From NCBI GenBank assembly GCA_905221605.1, contig CAJNDS010000014.1, forward strand, positions 400,001 to 446,419: 46,419 bases of DNA, in the 5' to 3' direction. The notes beneath the pieces are model-generated. The model made no database searches, was not told where the DNA came from, and was given only the letters and a program-made list of their open reading frames with translations. A program made the translations under genes and the position numbers. This DNA comes from Symbiodinium natans. Its lineage: Eukaryota; Sar; Dinophyceae; Suessiales; Symbiodiniaceae. Of this stretch, positions 32,301-44,300 are shown one piece after another (within the stretch, counting starts at the first letter, position 1; each line of letters starts with the position of its first letter).

Positions 32301-35300
32301 GGCCCTGAGGCCCTGAAACCCTAAACACAGGCTTTGAGGCCTTGACACCCTAAATGCTGGGCCCTGAAACCCTAAACACAGGCCCTGAGGCCCTGAAACC
32401 CTAAACACAGGCCCTGAGGCCTTGAAACCCTAAACGCTGGGCCCTGAAACCCTAAACACAGGCCCTGAGGCCCTGAAACCCTAAACACAGGCTTTGAGGC
32501 CTTGAAACCCCAAACGCTGGGCCCTGAAACCCTAAACACAGGCCCTGAGGCCCTGAAACCCTAAACACAGGCCCTGAAGCCTTGAAACCCTAAATGCTGG
32601 GCCCTGAAACCCTAAACACAGGCCCTGAGGCCCTGAAACCCTAAACACAGGCTTTGAGGCCTTGAAACCCTAAACGCTGGGCCCTGAAACCCTAAACACA
32701 GGCCCTGAGGCCCTGAAACCCTAAACACAGGCCCTGAAGCCTTGAAACCCTAAACGCTGGGCCCTGGAACCCTAAACACAGGCCCTGAGGCCCTGAAACC
32801 CTAAACACAGGCCCTGAGGCCCTGAAACCCTAAACACAGGCTTTGAGGCCTTGAAACCCTAAACGCTGGGCCCTGAAACCCTAAACACAGGCCCTGAGGC
32901 CCTGAAACCCTAAACACAGGCCCTGAAGCCTTGAAACGCTAAACGCTGGGCCCTGGAACCCTAAACACAGGCCCTGAGGCCCTGAAACCCTAAACACAGG
33001 CTTTGAGGCCTTGAAACCCTAAACGCCTGAAACCCTAAACACAGGCCCTGAGGCCCTGAAACCCTAAACACAGGCCCTGAGGCCTTGAAACCCTAAACGC
33101 TGGGCCCTGGAACCCTAAACACAGAAACCCTAAACACAGGCCCTGAGGTTTTGAAACCCTAAACGCTGGGCCCTGAAACCCTAAACACAGGCCCTGAGGC
33201 CCTGAAACCCTAAACACAGGCTTTGAGGCCTTGAAACCTTAAACGCTGAGCCTTGAAACCCTAAACGCTGGGCCCTGAAACCCTAAACACAGGCCCTGAG
33301 GCTCTGAAACCCTAAACACAGGCTTTGAGGCCTTGAAAACCCTAAACGCTGGGCCCTGAAACCCTAAACACAGGCCCTGAGGCCCTGAGGCCCTGAAACC
33401 CTAAACACAGGCCCTGAGGCCTTGAAACCCTAAACGCTGGGCCCTGAAACCCTAAACACAGGCCCTGAGGCCCTGAAACCCTAAACACAGACTTTGCTAA
33501 ACACAGGCCCTGAGGCCCTGAAACCCTAAACACAGGCCCTGAAGCCTTGAAACCCTAAACGCTGGGCCCTGGAACCCTAAACACAGGCCCTGAGGCCCTG
33601 AAACCCTAAACACAGGCCCTGAGGCCTTGAAACCCTAAACGCTGGGCCCTGAAACCCTAAACACAGGCCCTGGGGCCTTGAAACCCTAAACACAGGCTTT
33701 GAGGCCTTGAAACCCTAAACGCTGGGCCCTGAAACCCTAAACACAGGCCCTGAGGCCCTGAAACCCTAAACACAGGCCCTGAAGCCTTGAAACCCTAAAC
33801 GCTGGGCCCTGAAACCCTAAACACAGGCCCTGAGGCCCTGAAACCCTAAACACAGGCTTTGAGGTCTTGAAACCCTAAACGCTGGGCCCTGAAACCCTAA
33901 ACACAGGCCCTGAGGCCCTGAAACCCTAAACACAGGCCCTGAGACCTTGAAACCTAAACGCTGGGCCCTGAAACCCTAAACACAGGCCCTGAGGCCCTGA
34001 AACCCTAAACACAGGCCCTGAGGCCTTGAAACCCTAAACACAGGCCCTGAGGCCCTGAAACCCTAAACACAGGCCCTGAAGCCTTGAAACCCTAAACGCT
34101 GGGCCCTGGAACCCTAAACACAGGCCCTGAGGCCCTGAAACCCCTAAACACAGGCTTTGAGGCCTTGAAACCTAAACGCTGGGCCCTGAAACCCTAAACA
34201 CAGGCCCTGAGGCCCTGAAACCCTAAACACAGGCCCTGAAGCCTTGAAACCCTAAACGCTGGGCCCTAGAACCCTAAACACAGGCCCTGAGGCCTTGAAA
34301 CCCTAAACGCCATGCCTTGGGGCCACCCTTGAGGCCCTGAAACCCTAAACGCCAGGCCTTGAGGCCCTGAAACCCTAATTAGGGTCTCAAGTGTTTAGGG
34401 TCTCAAGGGTTTAGGGGCTCAACGGTTTAGGGTCTCAAGGGCATTGTGGGCCTTGGGCCTTGCCCACGAATTTTTGGGCCTTGCCCACGAATACTTGGGC
34501 CTTGCCCACGAATATTTGGGCCTTGCCCACGAATATTTGGGCCTTGCCCACGAATATTTGGGCCTTGCCCACGAATATTTGGGCCTTGCCCACGAATATT
34601 TGGGCCTTGCCCACGAATTTTTGGGCCTTGCCCACGAACCAACAACCCCAGAAATTCGTGGGCAAGGCCCAAAAATTCGTGGGCAAGGCCCAAAAATTCG
34701 TGGGCAAGGCCCAAAATCCTGATTTTGGGCCTTGCCCACGAATATTTGGGCCTTGCCCACGAATCTTTGGGCCTTGCCCACGAATATTTGGGCCTTGCCC
34801 ACGAATACCAATAAGGTTTATAATTATATGGTAGGAGAGGTTTAGGGTTTAGGGTTTAGGGTTTAGGGTTTAGGGTTTAGGGTTTAGGGTTTAGGGTTTA
34901 GGGTTTAGGGTTTAGGGTTTAGGGTTTAGGGGTGAGGGGTTAGGGTTTAGGGTTTAGGGTTTAGGGTTTAGGGTTTAGGGTTTAGGGTTTAGGGTTTAGG
35001 GTTTAGGGTTTAGGTGTTAGGGTTTAGGGTTTAGGGTTTAGGGTTTAGGGTTTAGGGTTTAGGGTTTAGGGTTTAGGGTTTAGGGTTTAGGGTTGAGGGT
35101 TTAGGGTTTAGGGTTTAGGGTTTACGGTGACCCAAGAGTAACCTAGACCAAAGGGTTTACCCTTTTCGGGCTCAAAGGGGGTTTGTAAGGGCACCTAAAC
35201 CCGAAAAAGAAGCGAATCAAGGGCCTACTCTGGCTCCTAGAGCGAGATCCCCTTAAATCGCTGAAATCCAAGAAGGCGAAATACAAAATATCCCATTTAG

Positions 35301-38300
35301 GGTTTAGGGTTTAGGGTTCAGGGTTTAGGGTTTAGGGTTTAGGGTTTAGGGTTTAGGGTTTAGGGTTTAGGGTTTAGGGTTTAGGGTTTAGGGTTTAGGG
35401 TTTAGGGTTTAGGGTTTAGGGCTTAGGGCCTAGGGCTTAGGGGTTAGTGGTTAGGGTTTAGGGTTTAGGGTTTAGGGTTTAGGGTTTAGGGTTTAGGGTT
35501 TAGGGTTTAGGGTTTACCTAGCCCAAGAACTCTCTACTAAGCCTCAGCAACCAAAAGCCCAAAACCTTGACAAAGGGCTCCTTTTCTTTTCTTGTGATAT
35601 TTTTTCTGGGGGGGGTTAATTGGGGTCGAAGGTGGACGGCCAAAAAGCCGAAATTGTTAGACCAACCTGCACTCCAGGCCTTAAAACCCCCCAACGCCCC
35701 TAAGACTCTGAACTCGGTTCCGCCAACCCGTAACCCCTAGACCCAAAACACACCCCCGAGCCCCTCCATCCCTTTGTGATGCGCTTCACCCCCCCCCCCC
35801 CTTACATGGGTTTAGGGCTGTTCGAGGTTCAGAATTGCGCGAAGCAGATGTCACAAGTAGCGGAGATTGCAAAGCTCGCGCTGCAGATCTGGGCTAGCGT
35901 GCTTTGAGAAAGCCCTCAGCTGCTGCTCTTCTTCTGCGTAGCTTCGTCTGGGATCGTCATCAGCTCGCCACAGGATCTTCAGGCTATCAATAATCCGTGC
36001 CGATTTGACAGCTATCTGACCTTGAAGGACTCTGACCAGCATGGAAGCCCACTTCTGACGCTGGCGCTTCGTCAGTCCGCGCACGAGGCCAGAAAGATGC
36101 CGTGAGCAGCTCTGTACCAGGAGCGAGGCCTGTTTGCTGGTTGTGGCCGACTCCGGCAGCAGGTCTCCCATCAAACCCAGCAACCCGTCCGCAATCAGAT
36201 GCTGAACAAAAGGAAGGCTACCAAAGGCATAGTTCATCAAAAGCCGGTGCGCACTTCCTCTCAAAGATTTGTCCTTGCTTCGGATGTGCGCAAGCAGATC
36301 TCGAAGGTTTGCGGTGACGATATGGCGGACGTCGCTTTCTGGGAAATGAGTGAGTCTCGCGTTCGCCAGCCTCAGACACCACCAGCGACAGACAAAGAGC
36401 TTAAGCTGCTTGACGTCCTTCTGAAGTTCTTCGAATGTAGCAGGCGCGTCCGCAAGAGCAGCTTTCCATTTTGCAGAGAAGTCGAGAATTGACTCCGGGC
36501 TGTCCAACCTACCCATTTCGGTCACGTGCTGTATCAAGACCCTGGGACTCCTGGTCTGGCGGGAAGTCAGGCGCCATGCCAGAATATCTTCCAACGCAAG
36601 ATACTGCAAAAGGCTGGGCAGCACGAGGCATGATGGGTCTGACGGGTCCAGAATCTCGGAACCCGCGGCTCTGCTGCCAGCCATCATCGTCTGGGACTCA
36701 GACGAGTCCGGCTGCGGTGTGTTCTGTAGCATCGCAGTCTGCATCTCCTGCAGCCGGCTCGCCAGCTCGAGGTTCTCCCCCTGCAGCTGCCGGCAGCGCT
36801 GCACGTGCTCCTCCCGCTCGTCGCCCGAGCGTCTCAACTGCTTCTCCAGCTCCTTCTCCAGCTCCTCGATGCGGCCCTGGCTGGAGCGCAGCTGCTCCTG
36901 GAGTCCGCCGCACCAGCGGCGACTCCAGGAGCGCTCGACCTGCAGCGCCGCCACGAGCGCGTCGGCTCGCGCGCTCTCGTTGGCCAGCAGGGCGGACTGC
37001 TCCTCCATGCGGCTCCAAAGGTCCCAGCACTGCCACTCCACGTCCTGGCACATCGAAAAAGCAGCAAAGTCCGTGCGAAACCGCCTTGCACTGTGTGAAA
37101 CCAAACGCCCCGCAAAATCCTACCGAAGCCCGGCGGCCTCAGATGCTGCAACGTCATCCGCCGGCATCACAGAATTGAGCATTGTTCAAGGAAACGACGG
37201 TCTTCTGAGGTTCAGGGCTTAGGGTTTCGGATCCAAGTTAGCAGTCAGGGTATAAGTGCACTCGGGCGGGGCAATCATGTGTAACTGTAAGCTGAGATAC
37301 TAAAGCCGCAGCCGAAACCAACCCTAACCCCAACTGTCCTACTGTAAGTTTTCTAAACGCTAAACCCCAGACCCGACATGCTGAAGCCCTAAACCGTAGA
37401 CTAGCACCTTTGGACACTCTTTTTTATTTTGGGCTACACGAAGTGAATAGTCTCCAACATGCGTGTCCCAATCTTCACAATAACTAGAACGAATCATGAA
37501 AAATAGCATCGATGATCAACTGTCATTACTTAGTCTTGATCCGATCGCATCTCGAGTGGAAATACGCCATTAACTCTTAGGGGTTTAGGGTGCAGGGTTG
37601 AGGATGTAATTTAGTTTGCTGCGTGAGGCTTCAAAAGCAGGTCCAAGCTTCTTCCAGCGTGGAGAGGGGGGGGTGTGTTTAGGGTTTAGTCTTGACTCCA
37701 GGGACTGCCGTGCAGGCCTTATGGTCTACGCCATCCAATAGCATTCAACCCTCAAAGCTCAGCCATTAACATTAGACGACAGACCCTGCGCCCAACACCC
37801 TAACCCTCAACCCTACAGCCTAGACTCTTCCTCCCATGGATCCTTCATGGTACATGAGTATAATGATGCAATAACTATTATTTTGCGTACTAGGCATTGC
37901 TATAATACTAATACAGGTAGTTTTGTGACATTAGTACTCCTATGTGCTCAAGAACCCCCCCAGAAGAAAGATGACAATTTCCTTTCCTATATTACCCTTA
38001 TAAGGATGTCCTTCTTTTGGGGGGGTTCTTAAGCAAGATGGTAGATTACCCTAAGGGTCCATGTACCTAATTATGGAATACTTGGGCCTTAAAGTACTTC
38101 CTATATAAGGACTTTTGGGTCTGAGCATATAATAATAAGGTACATGGACCCTTAGGGTTAGATTATAAGTATCTCTTGGGTCTTCCTCCCTTAGGCAAGC
38201 TGCATAATCGCCGCTTCGCGGAGTCGCTTCTGCCCTGGGCCCCGGCACCAAATGGGGGGGTTTAGGGGGGGGGTTTAGGGGTTTTAGGGGGGTTTGAGGG

Positions 38301-41300
38301 GGTTGAGGGCTCAGGTTGAGGGGGAGGGTGTTGAGGGGAGTTGAGGGGGTTGAGGGGGTTGAGGGGGTTGAGGGGGGTTTAGGGGGTGGGTTAGGATGGG
38401 GAGCAGGCTTTGCGGCGTGAACGGGACGTCGTGCAGCAGAAGAAGGTTCCTCGGCATCGGTGATGAAGGCATCAGTAGCCTCTGCCGCTGCAACTTGCTC
38501 CAGAAGAGCCTGAGCGACGGGGTCTCTCTTGCCTCAGGAACGACTTCGTCCGCCGCATCTTCAGGTGGATTTGGAGGGAGACCGGTGGGAGGGTGGTCTG
38601 GCTCAGTTGGTCCCTAGCTGGCCAATTGTCCGTCGTCCTCCGCCCATCTCCGCCTCTGCCTGAGCAGCTCGTTCCGCGAGTCGACGCTCCAGCTATTTGA
38701 TCAAAGCGGTGAGGGATACGCGAACCCAGCACTGCAACCAAACCATGGCGCCGACAAACCACTAGTGGGCTGGGAGCCCCTAAACTAAATTCTAGACTCT
38801 AAACCCTTAAACCCGTAAACCCTTAAACCCTTAAACCCTCAACCCTCAACCCTCAACCCTAAACCCTAAACCCTCAACCCTCAACCCTCAACCCTAGACC
38901 CTAAACCCTAAACCGCATAGGATTACGGGGACCCTTGGGGATATGGACCCTCTGAATAAGGTCCCTGTTTCAGAGAGCCAGAAGAGGGTTCAGAAGGGTT
39001 CCCTTTTAAGGGCCCTCCTTATCCTACCTAGGATGACCCTACCTTGGAGTAGACCCTGGAAAAAACAGTATATACTTCTTCTGGTATAAGTAGATATAAC
39101 AGGAACAAAACCAAAAAAATGGACTTAAGTCTAGTACTCGAAAACCCAGATTAACACCTCTGAAATTTGGGGAGTCGTACGGATGATCCCCCAGGATGCC
39201 TTTATAGTTTGTCCGGGTTCGGGTCTAGTGCACCCTAGATGCCAAACCTAAAGCCAACAACGCCTGAAACCCTTTTGAAAAGCGCTGCCAGAAATCGGTT
39301 GATCTCGTTCATGGCGTCCATGACGCTTTGGTGCAGGCGTATCCTCAGGAATGCAAATTTGAGGGTATAAACCCTCTATGCCACGAAGGTTAAGGGTTGG
39401 GTTTTAGGGCTTCGGGTCTGTAACGTTTAGGGTTTCGCGTATAGGGTTCAGGGTTGATAAGGCTTGAAGCTTAGGGCTTAGTGTGTTTATTCTTTTTGTT
39501 TTGCTCTTGGGAGTCTTGAGGGTTCCCACCGCCCAAGGAACGGCACAGGGGGAGCCCAGGGGGTCCTATGGAAGACACCTGAGCTACAACACAGCTACAG
39601 GATCGAGGTCGTGCTGGATAAGGAATCAAGCTCTACACACCCAGGTCCACCATGCAGCTTAGGGTTCAGGGATTGGGGTTTGGGGCTTTCGGGTTTGGGG
39701 GGCTTAGGGCTGCTGTGGAGAACAAACCAAAAGCTACGGGTCAACGGAACGCAACTTAAACTTAAACCCCTCCCACTAGCTTTGAGAGCAGGGATTTTGC
39801 CCCAAAATCGGGGAACCCCGTATATACCAAATCAAAATATTATCGCCCTAAGAAAGGAAAGCCCGCCAAACAGACCGCTACGTTTCGGAACCTCCCAAGT
39901 ATGCCATAGAGGTGCTTGTTGTGCCTGACTTGGCCCATAAACCCTAACTACCCTACAAAACCCGACAAAAACCTTCAAAACCAACAAACCCTACTACACC
40001 CTAGACAAACCTATAAACTCTGAGAAGCCCGACAAAACCCTACAAACCCCAGAGTTATGAACCCCATGAGCCCCGTAAACCCTCAACCCTACATCCTAAG
40101 CCCTAAACCCTAAACCCTAAACCCTAAACTTTGGCCCTAAACCCTAAACCCTAAGCCCCAAACCCTGTAAGCCCTAAAAGCTCAAGGGATTTCGAGGCCA
40201 TCCCTTCCAGGCGCGCGGCTGCGTGGTGAGAACGTTGCTGATGGTGAAGCCGAAGGGAGCCATGGATGCGGTTAGCCTTGGGACTCTTTTTAGGGTTTAG
40301 GGTTTAGGGTTTAGGGTTTAGGGTTTAGGGTTTGGGGTTTGGGGTTTAGGGTTTAGGGTTTAGGGTTTAGGGTTTAGGGTTTAGGGTTTAGGACTCTTTT
40401 GATAAGGGATTTCGGGCGTAGGGTTCAGAAACTTCAAGCTTAGGTGATGGCTTAGGGGGTCTACGGGTTTTTAGATGTTAGGGCTTCGGGAATTCAAGGC
40501 TCAGGGCCGGGTTCAGCTAGCATGATAGGGTAAAACCAAACCCCAAACCCGAAACTGCAAATGTCGCTTCCACGACCCCATGAATCCTTTTGGGGTTTAG
40601 GGTTTAGGGACACATCTTCAGAAACAGTGCACTGAGCCCGAAAACCAGAACCCTAAGGCCCTAAACCCGCTCAACGCTTCAATGCCTGTAAACCAGGAAA
40701 CGTATAAGGCCTAAACCGGTTTAGCCCCCGCCCAGAGACTCTGAAACTACGCAATATTCTCCCTAATCCAGGGATATTGACCCTAACCCTACACCCTAAA
40801 CCCTCAACCCTAAACTCTGAAGGATCCTTGGGGGAGCCTGTGGGATTTGTGGGGCTCCCACAGCGCGTAGGGCTGCGGATGATTTGCGCCTCAGCCCTCT
40901 AAAAGTGTGCTCTAAACGCCCCAAAAAGCGCTCTAAGCCCTCGGAGCCTATGAGCCCTACAAGCCCAAAGAGGTCTGGCAGCTGCTCGTTGATGGCAGTG
41001 GACAGGCTCTCCTGCTCATACAGGAGAAGACTACATGGAGGTTTCCGAAATTGGGTGGTGCCCTATTGGGGTCCTTAGCATAAGGGAATCCTACTATTTC
41101 TTGGGGGTCCCCTGTTGTCACAACCTACCCATGATGCCACTTCCGACTAACCCCAAACCCTCAACCGAAACCCCACACTGTATACTCTCCAGCACATAAG
41201 GGCTGGGGCGTCGGGCTACAGTCGTCAGGTGGGGGGACTGAGGGCTTAGGGCTGAGTTTAGGGTTCTCAGGGTGTGGGGTGGGAACCGGGCTGGTGGCCC

Positions 41301-44300
41301 AGTCCAGAGACCTGCAGCTGGCATGGATCGTTCAGATCCCCAAGCTGTTGCTCCAAATCGTGGATCTCTTCGGAGTCGGGGCTCCAAAGAATCGCATCCA
41401 AAAGTGGATCTTGAAGACCTGGGATCGTTCAGATTGTTGGGCCGCTATAAAAGTTGACGAAAGAGTGGTGGGAAGATGCGTTGTGTTTCCTCAAGTAGTC
41501 CTGGAATCGAGGATGTCGCACCAACAACGACGACCGTGGCTGCTCTAAACACCACACGCCACCACGCGCGACGCAGAGCTTCTCAAGGCCAAGATCACTG
41601 AGCTCTCTCACGGTTTTAGGTTGGGGTCCGAACCCGAACCCCTAGTACAGGGGCCTGAATGACTCGAAAACAGGGTTTTTTGGGTTTTTTTGTAGTAGCA
41701 AAAATGTAAAGGGACCCTAAAGGGACCCTACTTAGGAAATACTAATTAGAAATTATTCCGACCCCTATGTTACTTCCCTGAGGACAGCATCAGGGAAAAC
41801 CCCTAATGCCGATGCCAAGCCCTTGACCGTAACAAATTGCGGTTTAGGGCTTAGGGTTTAGGGTTTAGGGTTTCGGGTTTAGGGTTTCGGGTTTAGGGTT
41901 TAGGGTTTAGGGTTTAGGGTTTAGGGTTTAGGGTTTAGGGTTTAGGGTTTGGGGCTGAGGGGGTTCAAGGATTTAGGGGCGAAGGGTCCCAGAATCCTCT
42001 CATGGAGCCCAACCAAGTAAAAGCCATAAACAAAGATCTCCAAACAGGCCCAGCGCTTGCGATCCGAGATATCCGCAACCGAAGCCCAATAAATAAGCCG
42101 TGAGCTGAAAGCCGTAAAGCTGCAACTAGGACCTAGCAAGAAACAGGGTACAGAGCGCCCGGTCTTGCTTAAAGGATTGAGGTAGAACCTACCCTGCAAA
42201 ACAAAGGGGTATGAGAAACCCCGGTCCCTAACCTGATACCACGCACTTGACAAACAATGAAAGCCCCTAAGCCCTAAGCCCTAAGCCCTAAACCCTAAAC
42301 CCTAAACCCTAGTGTGAGTTAAGGGTTCATCGGAAACCTGTGTCAGCCCCAACAGGCCCGAGAACCCAATCTGGGCCTCTGGCTTGGTATCGTCCTAAAC
42401 GCTATAAGGATGAACTAAACCAGGATGGCCCTTACAACACTCTGAAAAATATCCTAAACCCTAAACCCTAAACCCTAAACCCTAAACCCTAAACTAGTCC
42501 TCTTAAGCCCAATACGGGACAATATGAAATATCCTAGGGGCCTACCTGGCAAAGTAGGTAGTGGCTTAAAGGAGCAGAGGCAGTCTTGGAACACCTTTTC
42601 GGGTTTAGGGTTCAGGGCTTAGGGTTCATGGCTTAGGGTTCAGGGCTTAGGGTTCAGGTTTAGGGTTTAGGGTTTTGGGCTCAGGGTTTGTTGGATTTGA
42701 GGGGTTTAGGGCTTACTAGTCGCAAAGCAGGCGCAAGCGCGCGCCTTGTAAAGTTTACACGTGCCTTGGCAGCTATAACGAAGTCCCACACCAGCCACCC
42801 CGAATCCTAAACTCGCCCCCCCCCCGGCCCCCCAAATTCCCCCCAAACCCCCCTAAACCCACATAAACCCTAAACCCTAAACCCTAAACCCTAAACCCTA
42901 AACCCTAAACCCTAAACCCTAAACCGTACCTTGGACTCGAAAACATCGTCGATGTCCAGGCAGGGAACCTCTTCGGCCCACATGGCTTTGGGCTTTCGGG
43001 TTGACGGTGTTTAGGGCTTAGGGTGTAGGGCTTCAGGGCTTTCGGGTTTTAGGAGTTGCGGTGTAGGGGGCTTAGGGGGTTTCGGGTTTTTGTTTATGAA
43101 GTTTATGCGGTTTATGGGGTTTAGGGGGTTTAGGGGGGTTTCGGGGGTTTAGGGGGGCTTGGGGGGGTGGCCGGTTTGGGGTGGGTTGGGGGGGGGTTTA
43201 GGGGGTCAGCCTTTGAGGGAAATGCTGAGGTTTTGGGCCTTCCTTGCTGTTTTGAGTGGAATGGATGCAGGGTATCATGGGGGGAGGAGTGCGGTTTTGG
43301 GGGGACCGAGTGCAGGTATGAGTTGTCTAACCCCTAAATCCTGAAGTCTAAACCCTACGCCTGATTCTTTGTCAGGTTCGGCGTTTCGTGCCGCACCCGC
43401 GTAACACAGCAATGCGACCGTGCAGCCCTTGAGACGCACTTGAAGACTCGAACCCTAAACCCTAAACCAACCCTAAATCCTAAACCCTAAACCCTAAACC
43501 CTAAAACCTAAACCGCTTCGGCGGCACCCGGCTGCGCACGATGTCCGCTACGTGGGCGTCGATCTGCTCAGTGACCTGACGGCTGAGGGCTTAGGAATCT
43601 TAAGGGCTCTGGGATTTCAGGGCTTTTAATTGAGAGGGTTTAGGGCTTAGGGTTTAGGGTTTAGGGTTTAGGGTTTAGGGTTTAGGGTTTAGGGTTTAGG
43701 GTTTAGGGTTTAGGGTTTAGGGTTTAGGGTTTAGGGCTTAGGGTTTAGGGTTTAAAGTTTAGGGCGTTAGGCCTCAACCAGAGATGTCCCCAAGTCCTTG
43801 AGGGCTTAGGGCGTGCCTTTGAGGCTCAGGGCTTTGGAAGCCCAAAGCCCTGGAATCCTAGTCCTCTAGAGTTCTCAAGCCGCCCAAGCCCTACATTCAG
43901 GTTTAGGGTTTGGGGTTTCAGGTTCAGGGCTCAGGGTGCGAATGGTGCAGTTTTGAGCACTTGGAGGCCCTCGAAGGACAGGGCGCAGGCTGGGGCGTTG
44001 ATGCAGGTTTATGCTGCTGCATGGATTACCGTCAAGCAACACGCACGATTTCTAGGTACGTGATGAAGGTCTGGGTTTTTGGGGGGCGGGGGGCGGGGGG
44101 TGGGGGGGGAGGGGTTAATTCCTTTCCTGCCAATGTTTCACCATGCTCGAAAAGCGGGTTTAGGATGTTAGCTTTCGGCTTTAGGCTTTGCAGGTAAAGT
44201 TTGGTGCTTTAGCTTTGGTGTTTATGCTTTAAGACCGTAGGGTTTAGGGCTTTCGCTTTGGGGTTTCGGCTTTACGACTTTAGGGTTTAGGGCTTTAGAT

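Larger units (their letters stand above)
29950..34370 (+). repeat. 80-bp higher-order satellite built around CCCTAAA
   Basis: Subunits are GAAACCCTAAACACAGGCCC+TGAGGCCCT (29 bp), the same ending TGAGGCCTT (29 bp), and GAAACCCTAAACGCTGGGCC+CT (22 bp); together an 80-bp higher-order repeat, very regular between 30990 and 31790. Every subunit contains the telomere-like ACCCTAAAC. Confidence 0.92.
29416..34840 (+). mobile_element. TPE-3: 5.4-kb element containing an 80-bp satellite
   Basis: The left end TTCAAGAGCTCCTGGTCGAG follows TTTAGGG and has ACCCACCCACCC and CCCATAACATTAAGAAATAA as in the other copies. The right end ATGGTAGGAGAGG precedes TTTAGGG at 34841. Between lie an A-rich stretch, the 80-bp satellite with two copies of a ~285-bp unique insert, and a forward-reverse-forward TTGCCCACG array. 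The satellite may have expanded inside, or been captured by, a smaller element. The whole unit lies in the largest SPFH intron. Confidence 0.6.

Noticed and set aside
37054-37104. Starting the 400-codon ORF at 37104
   Set aside because: That codon is TTG (minus strand TTG GTT TCA), not ATG; the first ATG is at 37053.
36471-37222. Antisense frames of 167-235 codons over the 400-codon ORF
   Set aside because: Arg/Ser/Ala/Pro-rich shadows of the minus-strand coding sequence.
42410-42452. Minus micro-exon SVVRAIL with a perfect pyrimidine tract, first taken for the SPFH 'VVRA' block
   Set aside because: It falls between exons c and d, where it would be out of order; exon b already supplies that block.
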